64,000 bases of DNA, taken from contig MSJH02000815.1 in NCBI GenBank assembly GCA_001931875.2, forward strand, positions 527,946 to 591,945, given 5' to 3'. Made by a program: the position numbers and the translations under genes. Source of the DNA: Byssochlamys sp. IMV 00236 (lineage: Eukaryota; Ascomycota; Eurotiomycetes; Eurotiales; Thermoascaceae). Positions 48,048 to 57,105 of this stretch are shown here, one piece after another (the stretch's first letter is position 1; each line of letters begins with the position of its first letter). The notes beneath the pieces are model-generated. The model was not told the DNA's origin. It made no database searches and worked only from the letters and a program-made list of their open reading frames with translations.

Positions 48048-48638
48048 ATGCCAGCCATCGAGGTCTACGAGTATCCCGTCCATCTGGAGTCGGAGCTCCG
48101 GGACGACGAGCTGTATGTCGTTTCTAGATACGAACACCATGCAGAGCACTGCGCACGCTGTGCCAACCCCCTTCGAGCCCTGAAGGAAGACAGTGGATTG
48201 TGTCAACGAGGCTACGGCCACGCGGAGCTCGTCGCAACCTATCTCTTCTCCAGACATGACAAGGTCTATTCCGTCGCTCGTGAGAGCGGCGAGCCTACCC
48301 GCGTGCACATCCCACGTGAATACAAGAGCGCCAATGCTTTGCTCCTCGCCCTTGAGCTTGGCCTGGAGCTTCGAGAGGAGAAACCCCTTCCAGTGATCAC
48401 TTACGATGTTGGCAAGCCAGCTACTCCCCGTCGATCTGCTGAGGTTGAGGATCCATATCCCTGTACCGAGATTATTGAGCGGTCCCCTCAGACTCTGAAA
48501 GGCTCGCGGACGATCTGCTACCGGTCCCCACGAGGCTCCCCACACCGTGGCTCTCTCTACGAGACTGATGCGGTGGACCGTCTTGAGCGTCACTCTCAAG
48601 TATACAAGACCCGCCGTTCCACCAGATACTTCCGTTGA
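48048..48638 (+). CDS. Orphan protein with a Cys/His zinc-ribbon-like motif
   Basis: Intronless, 196 aa. The chosen start (MPAIEVYEYPVHLESELRDD) begins a compact acidic N terminus. The open frame extends upstream, but that part is low-complexity and leader-like. Residues about 27-60 contain HHAEHCARCANPLRALKEDS followed by GLCQRGYGHAEL, a Cys-x2-Cys with another Cys and His that could bind zinc. The next segment (ATYLFSRHDKVYSVARESGE) resembles small fungal proteins with the same CxxC...C..GH layout; this similarity is from memory and unverified. The C terminus is Arg/Ser-rich. There is no signal peptide or membrane segment. Function unknown. Confidence 0.65.
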   Translation: MPAIEVYEYPVHLESELRDDELYVVSRYEHHAEHCARCANPLRALKEDSGLCQRGYGHAELVATYLFSRHDKVYSVARESGEPTRVHIPREYKSANALLLALELGLELREEKPLPVITYDVGKPATPRRSAEVEDPYPCTEIIERSPQTLKGSRTICYRSPRGSPHRGSLYETDAVDRLERHSQVYKTRRSTRYFR

Positions 48639-49013
48639 TGAGGGACGCATCCACATCTCTAGACCACTGCTACTCCGTACAAGGATTACGACTCTTGGAT
48701 TTCCTATCCACAAAGATTCCCTGAATCGACCCCTCAGAGCAGGCCTCTCTGTACCCGTCGATACTTGATGTAGCTTTCGATGCTACACTACACTCCACCC
48801 GGAGGGAACACGCATTGCCTCGGTTTCAGCTTCATACTGTCGACATTGCTGCGCATTCCTGTTTCTGGAGACCACAACAAATCTGGCACACCATGCCTTT
48901 CCCAATACCACATTACCGCTAAATCGAGGGATTTATGCACGTGGGAGAAAGCTAGCCATGATTTCATTTCGCCGGCAACTTGCCTTTGAGCCTTTCACAG
49001 ACAATACGGCGTC

Positions 49014-49068
49014 GGTGGTAATGATGCGCTCTCGCGCATCACGAATGCGAGAGCGCATCATTACCACC
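49014..49068. repeat. Perfect inverted repeat, 22-bp arms, 11-nt loop
   Basis: The left arm 49014-49035 and the right arm 49047-49068 are exact reverse complements, starting GGTGGTAATGATGCG and ending CGCATCATTACCACC. The loop is GCATCACGAAT. The octamer GCGCATCA occurs at the arm/loop edge (49034-49041) and again in the right arm (49053-49060). A transcript would form a very stable hairpin. Confidence 0.97.
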
Positions 49069-50274
49069 ATGGATTGGACCCACGGGTTCGAAAAATGACT
49101 ACTACAAAAAAAGGTTTCTTTAATTGATACGAAAATTATCATATTACAGAGATTTCCCTCTCCACCAAAAGAGAGAACAAAAAAACAAAACGAGCCAAAT
49201 GACTCACCACACACACTCCCTTGTCATGTTCACTTTCCTTCTGTCTCCTACTATGTATGTACTACACTTCGCGGAGGGCCGATCAGTGGATGCATACTAC
49301 ATAAAGTACGCTACTACCACCCTTCCCGCATGGGCCAGTCCTTTCTGATAGCAATATTATTGGTTTCTACATACCCTCCTTCATGCAGAGTAAACAATAC
49401 TAGCAAGTTTAGATTCCTACCGAATCAACTCAAATCCAGTCCCAATCAAAATACCTTCCATCCCGCGATTTAGCTGCATACACTTAAGACATGATTAGCC
49501 GTCCCAATCTGTCCCCATGACTCAGCAGAACACTGGGAAACGATAAAAACTTGGTAATTCCTGGAGTCGACGATGTCTTCTCCAACACCACCATCTCAGA
49601 TATATGTCTCGTGGTTCGTATATTGGAAGAGCAATCGTGTGTAGATCTATTATGAATATATCGCATGACAATATGCATGCATGCATGGATATAATGAGCG
49701 ACAGACAGACAGGTACTGGATGCATTAAATCATGTAGAGTTAAAACACTACGCTCCAACAATCCAACCTCATTCCCGTCGCACTACTGTAGAATCCTCGG
49801 GAGGATGGCTCGTGCACCAGGCTATCTATTATCTACCCATGATATCCATCTAACTCTCATTATCCGCCTGCATTAGAGTAATATGTATGCGGCCCGCGGG
49901 GGAGGGAGGCACTAGGCAGACAGGATACGATAGAGTCAGACTAAAACCCTTGCTTTTTACCAGTCATCATGAAGGAGGGGAGATTATCCCGCACGTGGGT
50001 ACAAATATTTTTTCTCCTGCTGCAGTGTATGCACAATCCGCACATATACGACCTGTCATCTTTGCGTTGTGGATCTGTGGCTGTGCGTGGGAATGGGGTA
50101 GTAGATTTAAGGATTTGAATGTATCTGCCTGGGGAAAAGAGGCTAAGATTTATTTGTTATATTCGACTGCCCCCGGTTTAGTGTAAGTAAGTAGGTAGTA
50201 GTAGTTATCGGAGGAGAAAAGAACTTTCCCTAATTCGGAACTATGAACCTTGAGGTCGGGAAGTTACCTACCTT

Positions 50275-50290
50275 AGGTACCTAGGTACCT
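50275..50290. repeat. 16-bp perfect palindrome with GGTACCT units
   Basis: AGGTACCTAGGTACCT is its own reverse complement. It is preceded by ACCTACCTT, giving a short array of TACCT-type units over 50266-50290. Confidence 0.9.
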
Positions 50291-50562
50291 TTCTCGCTCT
50301 GTTCGCTTCAACATTCACTACCGATATTGGTAACGTCACTTTGCTCTGCAGCCTGGAGCAGCTCATTCACGAGAAAGATATTCGAGGATAAATCCATCCC
50401 TGATAGTGGGAGACAACCCATTTTAAAAAAAAAACCACCATCACCTAGTTCTATACAAGATAAATCAATTTCGAGCAACCACAAGAAATTATTAATACAT
50501 CATTATTTGTTCCTTTTTATCAAATTCTTTTATGAGATTAAAATACTAGCAGAGTATTAGAA

Positions 50563-51474
50563 ATGCAGCAACAGACCAGAAATTCAAATCGTTCACCATC
50601 ACCTATCCGCAGGAATATATCACGCAGTTCAGAATCAAATGCCGATTACGACCCAACTTATGGGATTCGATCCGGCCATAATTTCGAAACACGACAAAAA
50701 TTCACTCGGTTTCTAGAGCAGTCCTACAAGAGGTTTGAAAGCTCCGGCGGGCCACAGTATGTTATGGCCAGGGGTATTAACAAAAAAGTCCTCGACTGGC
50801 TGGACAGTCGCCGCCGCACACTCCCACCCATGCGGGTATCTCACGATGAAATTGAGGAGAAACTCATTATAAAACTCGTCTCACGTCAGCATGAGGCTCT
50901 ACACCGTATATTCATGCATTTCGTGTGTAAGGAACTTGAGAATATGGGAGTTAAGATGCTGGACGACTTTTGGCTCGAAGGTGCTGGTCGTGAGGAAGGC
51001 AGACAGTCGCGAAAAAAGGAGCCGGATGATTCATTCAAACCTCTCAATACTCGTCCCAAATTCGAAGACTCCCCGACATTTGTCATTGAGGCTGGTTTAA
51101 ATGGAACTCTTAATAAACTTCGCAACGACGCCTTTTACTGGTTAACACAAACCAGCCAGCGTGTTAGGATTGTTGTGCTTATACATGGCTTCACAGAACG
51201 CAAGGTCATCACTATAGAGGTATGGCAATTTCTTGATAATCCACGGCCGCGTCGAACAAGATCTGCAGCTAGATCTAAAAGACCTACGAAAACGCAAACT
51301 TTAACAATCAGGAAGCGGGATAATAGCCCGCCCATTGTAACTGGTGCACCGCTTCTGCTTCCAGTCGATGCTCTCTTCGAAATTGTCCCTCCTTCGGTCA
51401 CTCAAAATGCCGTTTCACTTTCTGCACAGATCCTCGAAATGTATGCAGGTCCAATATTCAATTCCATGCAATAA
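50563..51474 (+). CDS. Fungal orphan with possible PD-(D/E)XK-like nuclease fold
   Basis: Intronless, 303 aa, real ATG. The N terminus is Arg/Ser-rich (MQQQTRNSNRSPSPIRRNIS). The core (about 165-225) reads SPTFVIEAGLNGTLNKLRND, AFYWLTQTSQRVRIVVLIHG and KVITIEVWQF. This beta-alpha-beta pattern, with an acidic residue in the first strand and an LRxDAxxW helix, is like an expanded family of fungal proteins that I recall being linked to the restriction-endonuclease fold. Here the usual Ser/Glu of that loop is replaced by Asn-Gly and the Lys of the next strand by Arg, so activity is doubtful. A basic segment (about 227-250, RPRRTRSAARSKRP) may be a nuclear signal. The family assignment is inference. 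Confidence 0.6.
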   Translation: MQQQTRNSNRSPSPIRRNISRSSESNADYDPTYGIRSGHNFETRQKFTRFLEQSYKRFESSGGPQYVMARGINKKVLDWLDSRRRTLPPMRVSHDEIEEKLIIKLVSRQHEALHRIFMHFVCKELENMGVKMLDDFWLEGAGREEGRQSRKKEPDDSFKPLNTRPKFEDSPTFVIEAGLNGTLNKLRNDAFYWLTQTSQRVRIVVLIHGFTERKVITIEVWQFLDNPRPRRTRSAARSKRPTKTQTLTIRKRDNSPPIVTGAPLLLPVDALFEIVPPSVTQNAVSLSAQILEMYAGPIFNSMQ

Positions 51475-52579
51475 CTATGTACGGATATATCCAATGCTTT
51501 TCAAAGTCGTCTATGATAAATTCTATATTTTGAGGCGATAAGGGGCATACTTTTTCGTCTCTAAGTAATCGATTTTCTCTTTGTACATAACTTGGAGCGT
51601 TGGAGCAATTCTCCGCAACTAAGAATGACCGACCTGGAAACTAAGATTCTGCTGATATGATCACAACTTCCTCTACCATGAAAGGCATCACTATCCCCGA
51701 AGTCTGGCAATACGGCGACGGACCTGGCAAGGAACCAAACCCTACGCCGGGACATCCGGACACGGATACATTCGATACATGGAAGCTAGTAAACGTACTC
51801 TGGGACCCAGTTGTTTATGGTTACCCACCAGAGTACGTGAAACTATGCGACGCATGGGTATACATGGTCGTTAAAACGATGTCGCTAGCCATTCGAGCAT
51901 ATTATACTATCCACGCTAAAGATAAATGGCCAGCTCAGCAAGACCGCAGAGATACCTTGCAATTAATCTGATACTTTCCTTACATAGTCTCTAGGAGCTT
52001 ATACTATGTAACTAGCCAGCTGTATACAGATAGATATAGAATGATTCCCATCACGCTTAACTACTACACATGCTGATATATATCTATACTGCACATAGAT
52101 GGTACCAGCACATCATAGGATTACAAGACTATTTCCAATAGCAGAGATACATCACAAAGAAATGGAAATCCGTGAAGTAGCTCCCAGAATAACCCAACGT
52201 AGGCGGTCAGAGATAATGATGGCAATAACAACAATTGACTCTGTTATGATAAACAACACCTCGCTTAGCGGTGAACTCCGTGCTTCTGAACAGTGAAATT
52301 CACGCACAGTGTTGTCCTTCTCGTTCGATCCTACAGAGATGAGACCTTAGCCAGCTGAGGTCCGTTCATCGTTCCTAGGTCGTCAGACTGTGTATAGGGC
52401 AGTTCTCACGCGTTCGAAGTCGGTCGATATCGAAACATCTCTCCAGCCCGTTGCCAGGTAGGGAAAAACATCTCCTTTTTCGCGTTGTTCCCCATAAACC
52501 ACAATAATCAGTTTGTTTTGTGTCTGACATATTCGGTTATTCCCGTACATTAGGCAATTTTAAGGCAAAATTTGCTGCC
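51475..52579. other. Region around a small orphan ORF
   Basis: Apart from the 104-codon frame listed separately, this stretch is AT-rich with no recognised feature. The 5' flank of the next gene has open frame upstream of the chosen ATG but no upstream ATG. Confidence 0.45.
51657..51971 (+). CDS. Small hypothetical protein
   Basis: Intronless frame of 104 aa with an ATG start (MITTSSTMKGITIPEVWQYG); a second ATG lies seven codons on. It is rich in Trp, Tyr and Pro (for example LWDPVVYGYPPEYVKLCDAW), which is unlike random non-coding sequence, but no domain is recognised. No signal peptide or membrane helix is seen. It could instead be an exon of a larger unmodelled gene. It lies 183 bp after the restriction-endonuclease-fold candidate on the same strand. 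Confidence 0.4.
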   Translation: MITTSSTMKGITIPEVWQYGDGPGKEPNPTPGHPDTDTFDTWKLVNVLWDPVVYGYPPEYVKLCDAWVYMVVKTMSLAIRAYYTIHAKDKWPAQQDRRDTLQLI

Positions 52580-53662
52580 ATGGTCACTGAGGGCCATATA
52601 CTCAGGGGAACGATGCCTTCTAATCCCCGTCTAGATGGAACAACCGAGATCGATGAGCTTTGCCGCTACCTTCGCTCTCTCGTGGTCCTGGAAAACATAG
52701 ACGAGCTTTTGGAGGAGCGTTTCGATGATATTCCCCCCGAGTTCGAACCTGCTCTTTTGTCTTGCATGCGGAATCAGTCAAACTCCATTGATAGCGACGA
52801 TGAGGAAGAGTCTCTTGGACTCAGCGGCGTCCCAGTCAGTGCTGTCAACGGAGACCCCGCACGGATCTCGCGTCGCAGGAGAGTTGATGAGGAACGTCAT
52901 CATGCTTTGGAAGCTGCCGAGCTCGAGCTTCGCGAGTCTGGGGATTTGTCTCAAACTCCACGTGAGTATCTTATCAACGGACGGACCATCGATTGGGTGC
53001 GTAGCTTCTACGAGTCACCCCCTGAAGACCCAGAGCAGTACGACGTGACCCAGAGCACCACGAGTCCGGTTCCTTTGGGATTGCTTCATGGTTATGACCC
53101 TGAAGAATACGCGAATGAATCCCCGCCCCAGGTCCAATACATGGTGCATAATCGACGCTGGGGCCTCCGCGATGTCGATGTCATACCAACTATCGAGGAG
53201 GAAACTTCTGCTGACATCCAGATTGCTGAGGACGGGAAAATCAAAGAGGAAAGCGATCAAATGGAAAGCGATCAAATGGATTGGAAAGCAGACCTTTCTA
53301 ACGAGAGTGTCGATGATGCAGACCGGGAGAGTAACGGAGATGCTGAGGTTCCGCCCGACATGCGCATCACCAGGAGTGGCCGTACGTACCATACCCGCGA
53401 GGCGCCATCTCCAGATAGCCATCAGCCGGGCAGAGCGCGCCGTCGTCCCGAGGCTGCGAGGGCCGCCACGAACAAAGGCAATCAAAGGAACAAGAGAAAG
53501 ACCGCGAAGGGGAACGAGCAGGCACCGAAAACTAGAAAGCGTCAGCGATCCAACAGTGATGACGACGGAAGGTCTGAGGATCAACAAGGTAGCTCAAAGA
53601 GACAGCGGCCACTGAGACGCAGCAGTCGACTCGCAGAGGCAGGAAAGGCATCTTCCGTCTAA
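52580..53662 (+). CDS. Nuclear-looking orphan protein
   Basis: Intronless, 360 aa from the first in-frame ATG (MVTEGHILRGTMPSNPRLDG); the frame is open further upstream but without ATG. The N-terminal third contains an acidic helix-rich part (EIDELCRYLRSLVVLENIDE). The middle is acidic and includes a duplicated peptide, ESDQMESDQMDW, caused by a 15-bp direct repeat near 53249-53278. The C-terminal 100 residues are strongly basic (TRKRQRSN, SSKRQRPLRRSSRLAE), resembling bipartite nuclear signals. No catalytic domain is recognised. It may be a chromatin-associated or lineage-specific protein; function unknown. Confidence 0.65.
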   Translation: MVTEGHILRGTMPSNPRLDGTTEIDELCRYLRSLVVLENIDELLEERFDDIPPEFEPALLSCMRNQSNSIDSDDEEESLGLSGVPVSAVNGDPARISRRRRVDEERHHALEAAELELRESGDLSQTPREYLINGRTIDWVRSFYESPPEDPEQYDVTQSTTSPVPLGLLHGYDPEEYANESPPQVQYMVHNRRWGLRDVDVIPTIEEETSADIQIAEDGKIKEESDQMESDQMDWKADLSNESVDDADRESNGDAEVPPDMRITRSGRTYHTREAPSPDSHQPGRARRRPEAARAATNKGNQRNKRKTAKGNEQAPKTRKRQRSNSDDDGRSEDQQGSSKRQRPLRRSSRLAEAGKASSV

Positions 53663-54863
53663 TTATGTCTCAATATGGCCACGGTAGTTTGGACCTTCTT
53701 GTAAAGACCGAAGGATAGAGCCTTGAATTTCATTTTCACGGTTGTGGGGGCCTTCTTGAGACAGCTGTTGGCAGGTCAATATTTTCTTTGGCGTTTTTCA
53801 ACGGATGGTCGGCATGTATGTTTGCGAATTCCAAATGTGCTTCAGAGGGTAAACAATGGTGGTTGACAAGATTCGTCCCACATGATTAATGTATTCAGCT
53901 TGCCCGTCTCGATTAGGGGGCGGATGTAAAAATCAGATAGCTAATGCGAATGAGACCTGTTATCCTCAAGAGTGACACATTATATAATGTATATTTTATA
54001 TGTAGGGAGAATCAGTTGATACGACAAAAGCAAGCAGCAATTCTCGCGAAGGAATAAACCACGGCGTCTGCAGAGACTTGAACACAATGCCAACCGTCAT
54101 TGATGTAGTCAGAAGAGGATTAAAGCAACTCATGTTAGATGCACGAAGAATACCGAAATAAAAATGAACCAGCTTTGCTATCCCCAAAAATAACATTGTG
54201 CCGTAGTGACAGATCATTTGAGGCGTAGTTCAGTTTACACGTTAATCTGTTCGGAGAGAGGTAGTTGCTGATGTGGATATAAGATATCAATCTAGTAGCA
54301 ATATGTATACTTCTGCGGCGCAGATACAAGGAGAAGCTGTGGCTGGTGTGTCGCCTTCGAGATCGATCAAGTGCGGTTGGATTGGTCGCCTGACGTAAAA
54401 ACTCATACTACCAGATGGCCTGTCGATGATCATATTACCGCATCGGTTAACTCGCAGCACCCAGGACTGGTCGATCGATCCGAAAGTCTGTTCCGCGTTT
54501 TAAATGGGTGTAGTGTCTCATCCGAAGGAAAGTTTTTGTAAGACAAGATTGGCGGTCATTCATAATGATTTCCTCCATCATCTGATGAATTTGCGGATCG
54601 TCTCGACATCTCGAGTTAGACGCGGGTAACAGTGTGGTCAGAATGGGTCATGTGACCATCCAATATGTACCTGCTGCTGCCCTCGTAAACTGACGGATTG
54701 ACGGATTGTTGCGTTAACGGATCAGCGTGCACCTAGCAAGTAATGAACGGTACGTGCGAATCTATCTAGATCTGGTTCTCGCAGATAGCTGCAGAGGACT
54801 AGGTGCACAGTTCTGGGCCTCTTGAAGGTTGATGTAAATCCCGGCTCATAGTTGATTACCGAG
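53663..54863. other. 1.2 kb convergent intergenic region
   Basis: The region lies between the nuclear-looking orphan (+) and the DUF6914 gene (-). No gene is seen. A short tandem duplication of TGACGGAT occurs near 54690-54707. Confidence 0.5.
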
Positions 54864-55409
54864 TCATGAGACTACCTCCCGCTCTTGGAGCATATCCCAG
54901 GTTGGTATCTTCACAAGTTCATGTGTAGAGTCTGGACTATTACCAGCCCTCCATCGCCCGGCCTCCTTTTTCTTCGCGACATAGTCCTTACATTGCCGAT
55001 CAATAATGCTCCAGTCGACGACTTTCGATTCCGACAGCACGCCATCTGCATTGAGTCTCTCAATCGCGCTTCTCACCCATGATATGCAATTCCAGTCTGG
55101 GCTTTCCTGAATGATGGGGACGCCTCGTAAGCTTGCATCGACACTTGAAGGGTCAGCTATCTTGGCGATCAATACGCGAATCAAAAGACGATATCGAGTG
55201 TCAGATTCTCCGAGTCTGGACGCTTCGAAAACCCAGGGTTGCCCTGATACACCCGGTCTAATTGTGTTCTTAACGTGGTACTGCACAGCATCATAGGGAT
55301 CCTCGTCGCTTTTGGGCCCGACCAAGAGAGCCCAATGGTAGCTGTTGGGAGGCGCCTGTCCAGATCGAAAATAGAGAGACACGTAGAGACGTGGTTTGTT
55401 AAACCGCAT
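54864..55409 (-). CDS. DUF6914-like fungal protein
   Basis: Intronless, 181 aa. It matches my recollection of a family of uncharacterised fungal proteins: a strand set RLYVSLYFRSG, SYHWALLVGPKSDEDPYDAV, QYHVKN, then RVLIAKI, the conserved VPIIQESPDWNCISWVRSAI, and a C-terminal helix with DYVAKKK. The conserved His (YHWALLVGP) and Cys (WNCISWV) recall papain-like/NlpC-P60-like folds, but that is only an impression. No signal peptide is present. Members are common in accessory parts of ascomycete genomes; the role is unknown. Confidence 0.75.
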   Translation of the reverse strand: MRFNKPRLYVSLYFRSGQAPPNSYHWALLVGPKSDEDPYDAVQYHVKNTIRPGVSGQPWVFEASRLGESDTRYRLLIRVLIAKIADPSSVDASLRGVPIIQESPDWNCISWVRSAIERLNADGVLSESKVVDWSIIDRQCKDYVAKKKEAGRWRAGNSPDSTHELVKIPTWDMLQEREVVS

Positions 55410-56237
55410 ACTGAAAATAGAAACAGGTCTAATGTTTTGATGCTGCTATACTGCAGAGGGATACGAAGAATAACAGCGTTGAGGTACCATGCAGACGTGG
55501 TCAAAATGTACCTAAGGTGACAGCAAAGTGGGTCAGGACGAAGCAGGAACATAAATAGTTCTGAGACAATGCTTCAAGCAAACGACGACAGTTCTGATCA
55601 AAGGCGCATAATGAAGCAAAAGCAAGGCTGGATGTTGCTTTAGTGCGGTAGCCTATTGATAAATTCGAGACATCTGGACCGTACATACATACAGAACCTT
55701 GGCCATGTATCGTTGGGTTAGTGAGTGAAGGCGTTGTGAGTTATTGATGCCGCTTTGCGTACAGACCTCTGAAGCAGCGGGCTGGATCAGATCCTAAAAC
55801 ATCAGAATAATGCGGGAGTTTGTCCAGAAATAGAGACGTAAACCAAGCTCGACAACGAGAGATGTTGAAGTTGGGAGTTCCTGGCCCAGCAAGTCGACCA
55901 CTCGGCCTCGACCGTCTGGTCCGCAGCTAACCATATCTGGTAGTGTATAGCCACGTGACTTCATCTCGCGATGAACTTCTTTGGCCGCGGAGCCGGAGAG
56001 CTTTCGGAGCGACAAGAAACATTTTGCGCCTTGCGCTACGCAACAGACAATTCGTCGAGCTGAGAATTCATATCTCTCCTGAGATACCTACTCAGCGCCT
56101 TCGCTTCAGTCTATTCGACGGGCCTGTTGAGTCGGGGGCTTCTGGATTCACTCGGAGGTTTCAACGAAATCGCTTTTCGGGGCTCGGCCTCAATCCGTCC
56201 TGTCCTCTCAGATCAATTCACATTCACACTAATCACA
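55410..56237. other. Divergent intergenic region
   Basis: Upstream of DUF6914 (-) and bL33m (+). A minus-strand frame at 56015-55794 has coding-like composition but begins with TTG and overlaps the bL33m promoter; it is not called. Confidence 0.5.
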
Positions 56238-56544
56238 ATGGCGAAGAAAGGTTTGTATATTTCCAGCCAGAACTGGCTTCCTTGTCTAGGATATTGTCGG
56301 CCTGCAAGTCCAGCTGGCTCTCATTTTCCATCTTAGCGATGCGGAGACTGACATGCTTCTTTTTCTGTATATAGCTAAGTCGCGCACTGTCACCGTCCGC
56401 CTGATCTCCATGGCAATGACTGGCTTCTACCGAACAATGATCCGACCGCGTACACATCGTCCACTGAGCATGTTGAAATACGATCCGGTCGTGAAGAAGA
56501 AGGTGCTCTTCCTCGAGGCGACAAAGGGAGGAAAGGCAAAATAA
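56238..56544 (+). CDS. mrpl39: Mitochondrial ribosomal protein bL33m
   Basis: Large-subunit mitochondrial ribosomal protein of the bL33 family, 60 aa. Exon 1 (56238-56250) encodes only MAKK and one base; exon 2 is 56375-56544. The joined protein reads [20 protein letters not shown] and continues [30 protein letters not shown] and a basic tail. This matches the family in length and in its conserved K-YDP-V-K-V-F-E pattern, without the zinc cysteines found in some bacterial forms. The tiny first exon would be missed by simple ORF calling. Confidence 0.9.
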
Positions 56545-57105
56545 ACGAGCTTGTGGTGTATGGATAGTTAGTCGGCCAATTGGGTGAAGGCATTAAGCCA
56601 GGATGGGACGCATAAACCGCAGCCATTCTTGAGGAAATGGGCGAGTTGATCTTCCCTGTCTATTGTCAGTACCCTTGACCGAGTTCTCCGTTTCTCGAGA
56701 TGGATTGGGTATTCACCCAAAGTGATTTATTGTACATTGTACGACTACGGCTGTGAGAGCGACGCATCATCTCCTTCGAAGAGTCGTGCGTGTGCCGCAT
56801 TAAGAAGTCTCATCCCTGACTCTATATAAAGGTTGGCGTTAATAGCAATGGATATTGATATTTCTATGTTTAAATACTGCATATTCTTCAAAACATGGCT
56901 CCTATGGTTATTATTCATCCTTGAATGAAACATCCGCTTCTCCCTGCTACTGACGCACATAACTCTACATATTAGCACATTGAATATTCGATATTGCGTC
57001 TTCTTTTCAACCCATTGGTCTGACTATCACTTTGAAGCCTGGATTTCCCGATTGAAACGGTCACCGTAATACTCTCCTTCTTCTTATCAGTTTCCTCGTG
57101 GCAAT
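56545..57105. other. Convergent intergenic region
   Basis: The region lies between bL33m (+) and the coiled-coil gene (-). No gene is seen; it probably contains both 3' UTRs. Confidence 0.5.

Larger units (their letters stand above)
48639..50562. other. 1.9 kb intergenic region with a hairpin and palindromes
   Basis: No gene is supported. It contains the perfect 22-bp inverted repeat at 49014-49068, an (ATGC)n run near 49674-49686 and a 16-bp palindrome at 50275-50290. AT-rich sequence (about 50430-50560) precedes the next gene. Confidence 0.5.

Noticed and set aside
49080..49095. GGTTCGAA string after the hairpin, like a tRNA T-loop
   Set aside because: The flanking bases do not form a T-stem or acceptor stem, so no tRNA can be folded.
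55794..56015. Minus-strand frame with coding-like composition
   Set aside because: It starts with TTG and overlaps the promoter/leader of bL33m; evidence is too thin to call.
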